The notes under the pieces: generated by a model
What the model was told of the DNA's origin: nothing
Seen by the model: only the letters and a program-made list of their open reading frames with translations
Database searches by the model: none
Position numbers and translations under genes: made by a program
Shown here: piece by piece, positions 24,373-33,308 of the stretch
Layout: the number at the start of each line of letters is the position of its first letter
Numbering within the stretch: the stretch's first letter is position 1
Assembly (NCBI GenBank): GCA_022826705.1
Contig: JAJDUJ010000023.1
Location: 1 to 64,000, forward strand
Length of the DNA stretch: 64,000 bases
Origin: Acidimicrobiia bacterium
GTDB lineage: Bacteria; Actinomycetota; Acidimicrobiia; Acidimicrobiales; Bin134
Direction of reading: 5' to 3'

Positions 24373-25434
24373 ATGAGCACGCAAGAGTCATCGAGTACCG
24401 ATATCGCTGGAATCGATGTAGCGCCGGTCACTGCCTGGCTAGCCGGCAACATCGCCGACAGCGAGCCGCCGTTCACCTTCGATCTGATTGCCGCCGGCGG
24501 GTCCAACCTCACCTTTCGACTGGCTGATTCCGGAGGCCGACAGTGGGCGCTGCGGCGACCCCCGGTTGGATCGGCGCTGGCCACTGCCCACGACATGGGA
24601 CGGGAGTGGCGCATCATGGCCGCTCTAGGCGAGGCCAGCGACGTGCCGGTGCCCGAGATAGTGGCCTTCTGCGACGACCACACGGTGAACGGAGCCGACT
24701 TCTACGTGATGAGTTTCGTGGAAGGGCGCATTCTGAGGGACCAGGACTCGGCCGCCGACATGACCCCCGAGCAGGCCGAGATCGCCACCCAGAGCCTGCT
24801 CGACGTGCAGATCGCCTTCCACACCCTCGACCTCGACGAGGTGGGGCTGGGCGACTTGGGCCGCCGGGAGGACTATGTGGGCCGTCAGCTCAAGCGCTGG
24901 CGCCGCCAAGTGGAAGCCGCCGGGGTGCGAGAGGTGCCACTGCTCATCGAGTTGCACGAGCGGCTGAGCGCAGCCAAACCAGCCGAGACTGCCTCCCCAG
25001 CGTTGGCCCACGGCGACTATCGGTTCGACAATACCGTGCTCGATGACCAGTGGAAGATCGCCGCAGTCTTGGACTGGGAGTTGTGTACCACCGGCAATCC
25101 CATCGCCGACTTCGCCTGGTCGCTCCAGTACTGGGCCGATCCCGGCGATGAGATGAGCTTCCTAACCGATCCGCCCACCCTTCAGGACTGCTTCGTCCGC
25201 CGCCAGGAGGTAGCCGACCGCTACGCCGCCCAGTCGGGCTTCGACCTGTCCGACCTCCCCTACTACGCAGTGTTCAGCTGGTGGAAGCAGGCCTGCATCG
25301 TGGAGGGGGCATACGCCCGCCGCTTACAGGGGATGACCGGCGGCATGGGAACCACCGGCGATGTCCACGACATCGCCCGAAGAGTGGACGCCATGCTGGG
25401 CCACGCCGCCGATATGGCCACCGGAGTTCTCTAG
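24373..25434 (+). CDS. Phosphotransferase family protein (APH/ACAD10-like)
   Basis: A 353-residue protein of the aminoglycoside phosphotransferase fold. AAGGSNLTFRL makes the nucleotide loop, ALRRPPVG the Lys/Arg region, HGDYRFDNTVLD the catalytic loop with Asp and Asn, and VLDWELCTTGNPIADFAW the metal-binding Asp. Members near acyl-CoA dehydrogenases (ACAD10/11 N-domain) phosphorylate 4-hydroxyacyl-CoA compounds, which fits this catabolic neighbourhood better than antibiotic resistance. Single gene, convergent with the permease gene. Confidence 0.8.
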   Translation: MSTQESSSTDIAGIDVAPVTAWLAGNIADSEPPFTFDLIAAGGSNLTFRLADSGGRQWALRRPPVGSALATAHDMGREWRIMAALGEASDVPVPEIVAFCDDHTVNGADFYVMSFVEGRILRDQDSAADMTPEQAEIATQSLLDVQIAFHTLDLDEVGLGDLGRREDYVGRQLKRWRRQVEAAGVREVPLLIELHERLSAAKPAETASPALAHGDYRFDNTVLDDQWKIAAVLDWELCTTGNPIADFAWSLQYWADPGDEMSFLTDPPTLQDCFVRRQEVADRYAAQSGFDLSDLPYYAVFSWWKQACIVEGAYARRLQGMTGGMGTTGDVHDIARRVDAMLGHAADMATGVL

Positions 25435-25444
25435 CCCGCCGAGG

Positions 25445-27202
25445 TCAGGCTGCGGCGGCCACCAAGGTGGTGAGCAGCACCAGGGTGAGCAGCGACATCG
25501 GCACCCCCAACCGGAGATAGTCAGTGAAGCGATAGCGGCCCGGGCCGTACACCATGGTGTTGGTCTGATAGCCGATAGGGGTCAGGAACGAGGCCGAGGC
25601 AGCTACTGCCACCCCGAGCGCCAAAGTGCGGGGATCCAAACCGGACTGAGCAGCCGCCTCCAGTGCCACCGGGAACACCAGAGCTACGGCAGCCACGTTG
25701 GTGATCAACTCGGTGAGCAGCATGGTGGCGACCACAATGCCCAGCACCACCCCGGCATCACCCAAGAAGTCGAAGCCGGTGACGATGCCGTCGGCTAGGT
25801 CCTCGGCCAAACCAGCCTCGTCCAGTGCCGCGCCCAGGCCGAACGCCGCTCCGATGGTGATGAGCACGCTGAAGTCCACCGCCTCTCTGGCCTCCCGGGG
25901 AGTAAGCAACCCGCCGACGACCACCGCGCCCGCCGCGATCAGCGCCGCCTCCAGCACGCTCAGCACCCCTGCCGCGGGCAGCACCACCAAGGCCACCACC
26001 GCGGCCAGCGCCACCGGCGCCCGCCGGCTGGCCCTCGGCGGCGACCCGCCCAACCGGGACACCAACAGAAAGTCGTTGTGGTTGCGCCACCGCTCGTCGA
26101 ACCCATCGGCGGCCAGCACCAACAGGGTGTCGCCGGTGCGCAGCCGCACCTGGCCGAACTTGGCCTCCACCGGCGCGCCGGAGCGGTGGATGCCCACCAC
26201 TGCGGCCTGGTAGCGGCCCCGGAAACCGGCCTCGGCCAGCGTCCGCCCGCTGAGCGGAGATGCCGCCCCCACCACCGCCTCGAAGAACGTGTGGTCGTCG
26301 GAATCCACCGCCTCCAGGTGGGGATCCTCGGCCGAAACCAGCCCGGACATCGCCTGGAGGTCCACCACCAGGTCCACCCGTCCGGCGAACGTGAGCCGGT
26401 CGCCGCCCCGGAGCACGAACGTGGGGGCCACCGGAGCGATCACCGTGCCCTGCCTTTCCACTTCCACCAAGAACACTCCTTGGAGGTGGCGCAGTCCCCC
26501 GGCCTCCACCGACTGCCCGTCGAACGCCCCCTGGGCGACCACCTCCATCGACACCAAGTAGGAACGGCCCTCGCCCGCCGCCTCGGGATCCCGCCGTTCG
26601 GGCAACAGCCAGGGGGCAGCAACAACAATGAGAACGAGTCCCGCACCGGCCAGTGGCAGACCGAATCGGGCCAGTTCGAACATCTCCAGTTCGTCGTAGC
26701 CCACCGACTGCAACAGGCCGCCCAGCACCAGGTTGGTGCTGGTGCCGATGGCGGTGATCGCCCCGCCCAAAATGGTGGCGTATGACAGGGGGATCAGAAA
26801 CCGGGAGGCGGCCCGGCCATAGCGCTCTGTCCAGCCCCGCACCGCTGGCACCAGCATGGCCACGATGGGAGTGTTGGCCAAGAACGCCGACGCCGCACTG
26901 GCCGGGGTCAGCAGTCGGACCAGCGATACCCGGGTTCGAGACCCGCGGTCCAGCATTCGGGCCACCAATGGTTGCAAGGCGTTGGTCTTGGTCACTGCGC
27001 CGGCCACCACATACAGCGCCCCGATGGTGATGGGAGCGGGGTTGGCGAACCCGCGGAAGGCCTGGTCGGCGTCGATCACCCGCAACAAGAACAACCCACC
27101 GGTGGCACCCAGCACTCCAGCGGCAGGCGAAAGCCGGTTGCTGATGAGCCCCGCGCCCATCACCGCCAACACCGCGATCGTGAGCACCGCGTCACCATCC
27201 AT
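25445..27202 (-). CDS. SLC13/DASS-type permease with two RCK_C domains
   Basis: A 585-residue membrane transporter. Two hydrophobic bundles (about residues 1-195 and 385-585) flank a soluble centre containing two TrkA-C/RCK_C-like repeats: roughly 205-275 (ending GGDRLTFAGRVDLV) and 305-370 (ending RTGDTLLVLAADGF). NTPIVAMLVPAVRGW and the TSTNLVLGG motif match divalent-anion symporters. SLC13 proteins with this insert include sulfate transporters. Its position directly before sulfate-activation genes (divergent, 104 bp) supports sulfate uptake, but this is inference. TAGCAT lies 8 nt upstream of the ATG. Confidence 0.8.
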   Translation of the reverse strand: MDGDAVLTIAVLAVMGAGLISNRLSPAAGVLGATGGLFLLRVIDADQAFRGFANPAPITIGALYVVAGAVTKTNALQPLVARMLDRGSRTRVSLVRLLTPASAASAFLANTPIVAMLVPAVRGWTERYGRAASRFLIPLSYATILGGAITAIGTSTNLVLGGLLQSVGYDELEMFELARFGLPLAGAGLVLIVVAAPWLLPERRDPEAAGEGRSYLVSMEVVAQGAFDGQSVEAGGLRHLQGVFLVEVERQGTVIAPVAPTFVLRGGDRLTFAGRVDLVVDLQAMSGLVSAEDPHLEAVDSDDHTFFEAVVGAASPLSGRTLAEAGFRGRYQAAVVGIHRSGAPVEAKFGQVRLRTGDTLLVLAADGFDERWRNHNDFLLVSRLGGSPPRASRRAPVALAAVVALVVLPAAGVLSVLEAALIAAGAVVVGGLLTPREAREAVDFSVLITIGAAFGLGAALDEAGLAEDLADGIVTGFDFLGDAGVVLGIVVATMLLTELITNVAAVALVFPVALEAAAQSGLDPRTLALGVAVAASASFLTPIGYQTNTMVYGPGRYRFTDYLRLGVPMSLLTLVLLTTLVAAAA

Positions 27203-27210
27203 CCTGAGTG

Positions 27211-27216
27211 ATGCTA
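27211..27216 (-). promoter_or_regulatory. Putative leaderless -10 box (TAGCAT)
   Basis: Minus-strand TAGCAT, 8 nt before the ATG at 27202, within the 104 bp that separate the permease from the ATP sulfurylase gene. Confidence 0.4.
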
Positions 27217-27306
27217 TGAGCAGAAACCCGGGATTCCCGCCTGCTTTGTGGTCGATTGGCGGCTTGATGGCTTAAACACGGCCATCCTGCGATATGAAAT
27301 ACCTCC

Positions 27307-29022
27307 GTGGCTTCTAACTTGATCCAACCCCATGGCGGCGAGCTGACCGATCTGATGGTCGACAACGCCACCGCCGAGGAACTCAAAGCGGAATCGCGCG
27401 ACCTTCCGTCGTTCACCCTCCAGCCCCGCCACCTGTGCGACTTGGAGCTGCTGCTGAACGGCGGCTTCTCGCCTCTGCGGGGCTTCATGGGCCAAGCCGA
27501 CTACGAGCAGGTGTGCTCCGACATGCGGCTGGCCGACGGCACGCTTTGGCCCATGCCCATCACCCTGGACGTGGACGGCGACACCGCCGAGGCTGCTCAG
27601 GCCGCCGGCCGGCTGGCGCTGCGGGACATAGAAGGGGTCATGCTGGCCGTGCTCACCGTGGACGACGTGTGGCAGCCCGATACCGCGGCTGAGGCCGAGT
27701 CGGTATTCGACAGCTTGGACCCCGACCACCCCGGCGTGGGCCACCTGCTTCACAACACCGCTCGGTTCTACATGGGTGGATCGGTACAGGGCCTGCAACT
27801 CCCGGTCCACTACGACTTCACCGAGCTGCGGCGCACCCCGGCCCAGCTGCGGGCGGAATTCGAAGCGGCGGGCTGGAGCCGGGTGGTGGCCTTCCAAACC
27901 CGCAACCCGATGCACCGGGCCCACGTGGAGCTCACCCGAAGGGCGGCGGTGGAGGCCGAAGCCAACCTGCTGATCCACCCGGTGGTGGGCATGACCAAGC
28001 CCGGCGATGTGGACCACTACACCCGGGGCCGGGTGTACCAGCACATCATCAAGCGCTACCCGGAGAACTCGGCCATGCTGGCCATGCTGCCGCTGGCCAT
28101 GCGCATGGGCGGACCCCGGGAGGCGGTGTGGCACGCCATCATCCGCAAGAACCACGGCGTGTCCCACTTCATCGTGGGCCGAGACCACGCCGGGCCGGGC
28201 TCCGACGCCTCCGGCAACCCCTTCTACGGCCCCTACGACGCCCAAGACATGTTGCAGGACTACACCGACGAGCTGGGCGTGACCATGGTGCCGTTCAAGA
28301 TGATGGTGTACGTCCCCGACAGCGACAGCTACCACCCGGTAGACGAGGTGGACGAGGGCACGGCCACGCTCAGCATCAGCGGCACCGAGCTGCGGGACCG
28401 GCTGGCATCGGGCGACGACATCCCCGAGTGGTTCAGCTACCCGGAGGTGGTGTCCGAGCTGCGCCGCACTCATCCCCAGAAGTCCAAGCAGGGCTTTACC
28501 GTGTTCTTCACCGGTCTGAGCGGCTCGGGCAAATCCACCATCGCCAACGCGCTCATGTCCAAGCTCCTGGAGCGGGGCGGCCGGCCGGTGACCCTGCTGG
28601 ACGGCGATGTGGTGCGCACCAACCTGTCGTCGGAGCTGGGGTTCTCCAAGGAGCACCGCGACATCAACATCACCCGCATCGGCTATGTGGCCTCGGAGAT
28701 CACCAAGCACGGCGGCATCGCCATCTGCGCGCCGATCGCCCCCTATGCCGGACCCCGGTACAAGAACCGGGAGGCCATCTCGGCCAACGGCGGCTACGTG
28801 CTGGTGTATGTGTCCACCCCGCTGGAAGTGTGCGAGGAGCGGGATCGCAAGGGGCTGTATGCCAAGGCTCGGGCCGGGATCATCAAGGAGTTCACCGGCA
28901 TCTCCGACCCCTACGAGGAGCCGGCTGACGCCGACGTCGTTCTGCCCACCGTGGATCAGACGCCCGATGAAGCAGCCCAGGTCATCATCTACCACCTGGT
29001 GGCCGAGGGGTATCTGGAATAG
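27307..29022 (+). CDS. sat-cysC: Bifunctional ATP sulfurylase / APS kinase
   Basis: A 571-residue fusion. The first 390 residues form an ATP sulfurylase with an N-terminal PUA-like part, the QTRNPMHRAH nucleotide motif near 197-206 and GRDHAGPG near 291. The last 175 residues are an APS kinase with Walker A GLSGSGKST at about 403-411, DGDVVRTNLS and GFSKEHRDINI. Together they convert sulfate and 2 ATP into PAPS in the cytosol. The kinase looks intact, so it is a genuine PAPS maker rather than the allosteric fungal type. A GTG start is used. Two 3'-phosphatase genes follow. Confidence 0.9.
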   Translation: MASNLIQPHGGELTDLMVDNATAEELKAESRDLPSFTLQPRHLCDLELLLNGGFSPLRGFMGQADYEQVCSDMRLADGTLWPMPITLDVDGDTAEAAQAAGRLALRDIEGVMLAVLTVDDVWQPDTAAEAESVFDSLDPDHPGVGHLLHNTARFYMGGSVQGLQLPVHYDFTELRRTPAQLRAEFEAAGWSRVVAFQTRNPMHRAHVELTRRAAVEAEANLLIHPVVGMTKPGDVDHYTRGRVYQHIIKRYPENSAMLAMLPLAMRMGGPREAVWHAIIRKNHGVSHFIVGRDHAGPGSDASGNPFYGPYDAQDMLQDYTDELGVTMVPFKMMVYVPDSDSYHPVDEVDEGTATLSISGTELRDRLASGDDIPEWFSYPEVVSELRRTHPQKSKQGFTVFFTGLSGSGKSTIANALMSKLLERGGRPVTLLDGDVVRTNLSSELGFSKEHRDINITRIGYVASEITKHGGIAICAPIAPYAGPRYKNREAISANGGYVLVYVSTPLEVCEERDRKGLYAKARAGIIKEFTGISDPYEEPADADVVLPTVDQTPDEAAQVIIYHLVAEGYLE

Positions 29023-29035
29023 ATCGGCCACACAA

Positions 29036-29821
29036 GTGTCGCGGGCCGATGATCTACAACGAATTGCCGACGCGCTGGCCGCGGCCGACGAAGTGCTCAA
29101 GCGTTTCACCCCCGGGGAAATCGAATCGGAGCTCAAAGACGGGGGCGACCCGCTGACCGCGGCCGATACCGCGGTCAACGAAGCGCTGGCCGCGGCACTG
29201 CGAGGCGGTGACGAGGGCTGGCTTTCGGAGGAGACCACTGACGCCGCCAGCCGGCTGGACCGGCGCAGGGTGTGGGTGGTGGATCCAATCGACGGCACCC
29301 GGGAGTTCATCGACGGAATCCCTGAGTGGTGCGTCTCGGTGGGACTGGTGGAAGACGGGGTGCCGGTGGCCGGCGGCGTTCTGAGCCCGCCCAATGGGCA
29401 CCTGATCATCGGATCGGACGAGACCGGGGTGGAGTGCAATGGCCAGCGCGCGGGCACCACGGGCACCACCGATATCCGGGGCGCGCTGGTGCTGGCCTCG
29501 CGCAGCGAGATGAAGCGGGGCGAGTGGGAGCGCTTTTTCTCCACGCCGATCGCGGTGCGCAATATGGGCTCGGTGGCCTACAAGCTGAGCCTGGTGGGCG
29601 CCGGACTGGCCGACGCCACCTGGACGCTGGTCCCCAAGAACGAGTGGGACGTGGCCGGCGGGGCCGCTCTGGTGAGAGCCGGCGGCGGTCAGGTGTTCGG
29701 GACCGACGGTACCGACGTGGTGTTCAACCGCCCCGACCCGCTGATGGATGGCTTCATCGCGGTCGCCCCCGGCCTTCGCGACCAGGTCATGCACTTGCTC
29801 GACATCTCTCCCCAACCGTGA
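29036..29821 (+). CDS. cysQ: CysQ-like 3'(2'),5'-bisphosphate nucleotidase
   Basis: A 261-residue inositol-monophosphatase-fold enzyme. Metal ligands are visible as GDPLTAADTAVNEAL, SEET, DPIDGTREFIDG and NEWDVAGGAALV. CysQ removes the 3'-phosphate from PAP (and PAPS), preventing its toxic build-up. It starts at a GTG 14 nt after the fused sulfurylase/kinase gene and ends in a GTGA overlap with a second paralogue, giving a sulfate activation and recycling operon. Confidence 0.85.
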   Translation: MSRADDLQRIADALAAADEVLKRFTPGEIESELKDGGDPLTAADTAVNEALAAALRGGDEGWLSEETTDAASRLDRRRVWVVDPIDGTREFIDGIPEWCVSVGLVEDGVPVAGGVLSPPNGHLIIGSDETGVECNGQRAGTTGTTDIRGALVLASRSEMKRGEWERFFSTPIAVRNMGSVAYKLSLVGAGLADATWTLVPKNEWDVAGGAALVRAGGGQVFGTDGTDVVFNRPDPLMDGFIAVAPGLRDQVMHLLDISPQP

Positions 29822-30546
29822 ACGACCATCAACTGGCTGCTTGGCTGGCTTCGGAAGCGGGCAAGCTCCTGGTCGATTTGCGAGAAGAGCTGGGCGGCCA
29901 GCGGCTGGCCCCGTTCGCCGTCGGGTCCCGAGGCGATGCCGCTGGCCACGACTTCATCGCCGATGCCCTCCAGCAGCACCGCCCAGAAGACATGGTGCTG
30001 TCTGAGGAGTCGATGGACGACCGCCGTCGGCTTGAGCACCGCCGAGTATGGATCGTGGATCCACTCGACGGCACCCGGGAGTTCTCCATCCCCGGCCGCA
30101 CCGACTGGGCTGTCCACGTGGCCCTGGTTGCCGACGGCGTACCCGTGGCCGCGGCGGTGTCCCTCCCGGCCCAGGGCATCACCCTGGCCACCGAGCCGAG
30201 CTCTCCCACCCCGGTGGCGGCCAACCCTCCCCGAGTCATCACTAGCAGGAGCCGGCCCGGTCGACTGGCCCGCCACATCGCCGACAACCTCGGGGCCACC
30301 ATCATCCAGTTGGGCTCGGCCGGGGCCAAGGCCGCGGCGGTGATCCGCGGCGAAGCCGAGGTGTACGCCCATGCCTCCGGGCTGCACGAGTGGGACCTGT
30401 GCGCGCCCGCCGCGGTGGCCGCGGCCGCGGGGCTGCATGTCTCCCACCTCAACGGAGCCGAGCTGCGGTTCAACCAATCCGACACCTACGTATCGGATTT
30501 CGTAATCTGTCACCCGAATCTCGCCGCGGCCGTGATCGCCCGGTGA
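29818..30546 (+). CDS. Second CysQ/inositol monophosphatase-like protein
   Basis: A 242-residue paralogue of the preceding gene. SEESMD, DPLDGTREF and HEWDLCAPAA keep most metal ligands, but the first motif is eroded (GDAAGHDFIADAL lacks the usual T-x-x-D spacing), and FSIPGRTDWAVHVALV replaces the substrate loop. It starts at the overlapping GTG. It may have shifted substrate (for example inositol phosphate or a lipid-linked phosphate) or form a heterodimer with CysQ. Confidence 0.75.
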   Translation: MNDHQLAAWLASEAGKLLVDLREELGGQRLAPFAVGSRGDAAGHDFIADALQQHRPEDMVLSEESMDDRRRLEHRRVWIVDPLDGTREFSIPGRTDWAVHVALVADGVPVAAAVSLPAQGITLATEPSSPTPVAANPPRVITSRSRPGRLARHIADNLGATIIQLGSAGAKAAAVIRGEAEVYAHASGLHEWDLCAPAAVAAAAGLHVSHLNGAELRFNQSDTYVSDFVICHPNLAAAVIAR

Positions 30547-30582
30547 CGCTCACTGTCTTCTGCCCATAGATTGGGAGCCGCA

Positions 30583-31242
30583 GTGAGACTGGTGATCGCA
30601 CGATGTTCGGTGGACTACGACGGCCGGTTGGCCGCGCACCTGCCCGAGGCAGTGCGGCTCATCATGATCAAGGCCGACGGCTGTGTGGCCATCCACGCTG
30701 ACGGCGGCGCCTACAAGCCGCTGAACTGGATGAACGCCCCCAACCGACTGTCGGAGGAAGACGGCGTTTGGACGGTGGTGAACCCGGCCGGCGAAAAGCT
30801 GACCATCACCATCCACGAGCTGATCTCCGACACCGACCACGAATTGGGTCATGATCCCGGGCTCGACAAAGACGGCGTGGAGGCCCACCTCCAAGAGTTG
30901 CTGGCCGCATCCCCCGAGATGCTGGGAGAAGGCTTCCGGCTGGTGCGGCGGGAATATCCCACCGACATCGGCCCGGTGGACTTGCTGTGCCGAGATGCCG
31001 ACGGGAACGCCATTGCCGTAGAGATCAAACGGCGCGGGGAGATCGCCGGAGTCGAACAGCTCACCCGCTATCTCCAGTTCTTGAACCAAGATCCGGCGCT
31101 GGCCCCAGTCCGGGGCGTGCTCGCCGCACAGGTCGTCCGTCCTCAGGCCCGGGCTCTGGGCACCGACCGGGGCATCGAGTGCGTGGAAATCGACTACGAC
31201 CTGCTCCGGGGCATCGAACCCGACCAGGCCAAGCTGTTCTGA
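30583..31242 (+). CDS. nucS: Mismatch-specific endonuclease NucS/EndoMS
   Basis: A 219-residue NucS. The N-terminal beta domain starts [15 protein letters not shown], with the conserved YKPLNWM loop. The C-terminal RecB-like nuclease carries Asp133, Glu147 and Lys149 (PVDLL...VEIKRRG). In actinobacteria lacking MutS/MutL it cuts both strands at G:T, G:G and T:T mismatches and lowers mutation rate. The last residues QAKLF resemble the sliding-clamp-binding tail. The GTG at 30583 has GGGAG in front and matches the usual NucS N-terminus better than TTG at 30571. Confidence 0.9.
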   Translation: MRLVIARCSVDYDGRLAAHLPEAVRLIMIKADGCVAIHADGGAYKPLNWMNAPNRLSEEDGVWTVVNPAGEKLTITIHELISDTDHELGHDPGLDKDGVEAHLQELLAASPEMLGEGFRLVRREYPTDIGPVDLLCRDADGNAIAVEIKRRGEIAGVEQLTRYLQFLNQDPALAPVRGVLAAQVVRPQARALGTDRGIECVEIDYDLLRGIEPDQAKLF

Positions 31243-31312
31243 GGCCGCCCATGTCCGCTCTCAGGCCCGCCCCTGATCGGAATGTCAATCCCACTACGAT
31301 CCCGTAATCCCC

Positions 31313-33295
31313 ATGGATCGCCATCCTCCCCTCCGCCTGCGCCGACCTCCCCGTCCTCCCTGGGTCTGGGCCCTCATGTTCGCCCCGGTGGTACTGCTGG
31401 TCATCTGGCTGGTTTCTTGGCTGGTGGACTCGTCCAGCAACGACGACAAAACGCCCCGGGGACTGAAAATCGAGAGTCCAATCCTGCCCAACGTCAGCAT
31501 CGACATCGGCTTGCTGGGCCAGCAGGACGTGACCGAAGTGGTTGTGGAGCTGGCCGAGCGATTCCAGCAGACCCCGGTGGAGATCGTCACTCCCAGCCGG
31601 GTCGTCTCTTTCACCGCTGAAGAGATCGGTCTGGGGGTCGACGTGGAAGGCACGGTGGCGGCGATCATGAAGCTGGACAGCGGAACGAGCAACCCTGTCG
31701 GGTGGACCGCCTCGTTCTTTGAGACCTCCCGATCAGAGCTGCTTCTCACCCTGTCGGCAGATGCCCTGCAGATTGCCAACCTGGAAGCCGACCTGCGGAA
31801 AGAGCCAGTAAACCCCACCATCACCTACGAAAACGGGACCTTCCTGGCGGTCCCGGGCATTGCCGGCGAAATCGTCGACTTGAATCCGTCGCTCCCCCTC
31901 TTGCTCGAGGCCGCACGCCGTGGCGATGACCCCTTGAGAGCCGAGGCCGATGCCCGCCTGATCTCTCCCGAGTTCGACGACGACCCGGTGACCACTGCCG
32001 CCGACTGGATCAACCGGCGCACCTCCCAGGGGATCTTGGTGACGGTCCAAGAAGTCACCAAGCGAGTGCAGCCAGCCCAGCTTCGATCATGGCTGACCCT
32101 GCAAAACGACGGCGACCAGTGGGCCTACGACATCAACCGGCAGCAGGTGGAAGACGATCTGGCCGAGCTCTTCGTGGAGGTGGCCACGGTGGCCTCGGAA
32201 CCGGTGCTCACGATCATCGACGATGTTCCGGTGCTGGTCAGCGAGGTTCCTGCTCTCATCTGCTGTGAGGAAAACTCGGCCCGCACCGTGCTGCTGTCCC
32301 TCGATACAGGCCAGCCCGCCGTGGAGTTGGAGTTGAGGGAATCGAGCAAGATCAACGACCAGAGCTGGCTGATCGAGCGGGGCATCGTGGAGCTGACCGG
32401 TCGGTTCACCACCTACTACACGCCGGGCCAAGATCGGGTCTCCAACATCCACCGCATCGCCGACCTGATCCAAGGGGCGGTGGTCTATCCGGGCGAGACG
32501 TTCTCGGTCAACGACTACGTGGGGGAACGCACCGAGGAGAAGGGATTCGTGGACGCCGGCGTGATCTACGACGGGATTTACACCACAGATGTAGGCGGGG
32601 GTATCTCCCAGTTCATCACCACCCTGTTCACCGCCACCTTCAACGCCGGGATGGAGTTTCCCGAGTATCAGGCGCACAGCATCGACATCCGGCGCTATCG
32701 AGAAGGGGTTGACGCCACCATCTCCTGGCCCAAGCCCGACTTCAAGTTCTACAACCCCCACCCCTACGCCGTGCTGCTGTGGCCCACTACGACCGCCGGC
32801 AGCGTCACCGTCAGCGTGTACTCCACTGCGTATGCCGAGGTGGAGTGGACAGCCCGGTATGACACGCCGCGTAGGTTCTGCACGGTGCGGACCACCGAGC
32901 GCAGCCGCTCCTATGCCGACGGCACCGTGCTGCGCGACTCGGTGACCGCGTTGTACCAGCCCCGAGAGGGCATCAACTGCGGCGGGACTTGCACCTCCTC
33001 GGTGCTGCCGCTGGACGCCGATGGCGACGGGGTAGCGGAGCTGGACGACCGGGGTCTGCCCGTGGCTTGCATCCTTCCCCGGAATTGCATCGGGGACCAC
33101 GCGCCGGTGGATGTCAACGAAGACCTCAGGCCTGATCTCTGTTCCATTCCACCGGCCACAGAAGAGGAGGGCGAGCCCGGGGAGGCCGACGCCCAAGAGC
33201 CGGCAACCGAAGACGCCTCCGACCAAGACCCCGATGCACCGCCGGGTCAGCGCCAGGCATTGGACCCGGAGCAGTCTTCCGAGCAGAGCACATGA
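31313..33295 (+). CDS. VanW domain cell-envelope protein with Ca-binding-like tail
   Basis: A 660-residue protein. After a proline/arginine-rich cytosolic start, one transmembrane helix spans about residues 18-38. The outer part has peptidoglycan-binding-4-like repeats, then a VanW domain (FTTYYTPGQDRVSNIHRIADL, TDVGGGISQF, YPEYQAHS-type region) near 360-500. The C-terminus holds a CGGTC pair and two acidic loops (DADGDGVAELD and DVNEDLRPDLC) like thrombospondin type-3 calcium sites, ending in an acidic disordered tail. VanW proteins are linked to cell-wall biology; the catalytic role is not established. Confidence 0.8.
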   Translation: MDRHPPLRLRRPPRPPWVWALMFAPVVLLVIWLVSWLVDSSSNDDKTPRGLKIESPILPNVSIDIGLLGQQDVTEVVVELAERFQQTPVEIVTPSRVVSFTAEEIGLGVDVEGTVAAIMKLDSGTSNPVGWTASFFETSRSELLLTLSADALQIANLEADLRKEPVNPTITYENGTFLAVPGIAGEIVDLNPSLPLLLEAARRGDDPLRAEADARLISPEFDDDPVTTAADWINRRTSQGILVTVQEVTKRVQPAQLRSWLTLQNDGDQWAYDINRQQVEDDLAELFVEVATVASEPVLTIIDDVPVLVSEVPALICCEENSARTVLLSLDTGQPAVELELRESSKINDQSWLIERGIVELTGRFTTYYTPGQDRVSNIHRIADLIQGAVVYPGETFSVNDYVGERTEEKGFVDAGVIYDGIYTTDVGGGISQFITTLFTATFNAGMEFPEYQAHSIDIRRYREGVDATISWPKPDFKFYNPHPYAVLLWPTTTAGSVTVSVYSTAYAEVEWTARYDTPRRFCTVRTTERSRSYADGTVLRDSVTALYQPREGINCGGTCTSSVLPLDADGDGVAELDDRGLPVACILPRNCIGDHAPVDVNEDLRPDLCSIPPATEEEGEPGEADAQEPATEDASDQDPDAPPGQRQALDPEQSSEQST

Positions 33296-33308
33296 TCCGA
33301 TCGAGTCG

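Noticed and set aside
24373-25434. Aminoglycoside resistance gene
   Set aside because: The kinase fold is right, but the sequence style and context match acyl-CoA-linked phosphotransferases (ACAD10-like) better than resistance enzymes.
27214-29562. 782-codon open frame on the minus strand
   Set aside because: It lies antisense to the well-supported ATP sulfurylase/APS kinase gene, is rich in His/Gly/Arg as expected from the complement of high-GC codons, and has no recognisable motif.
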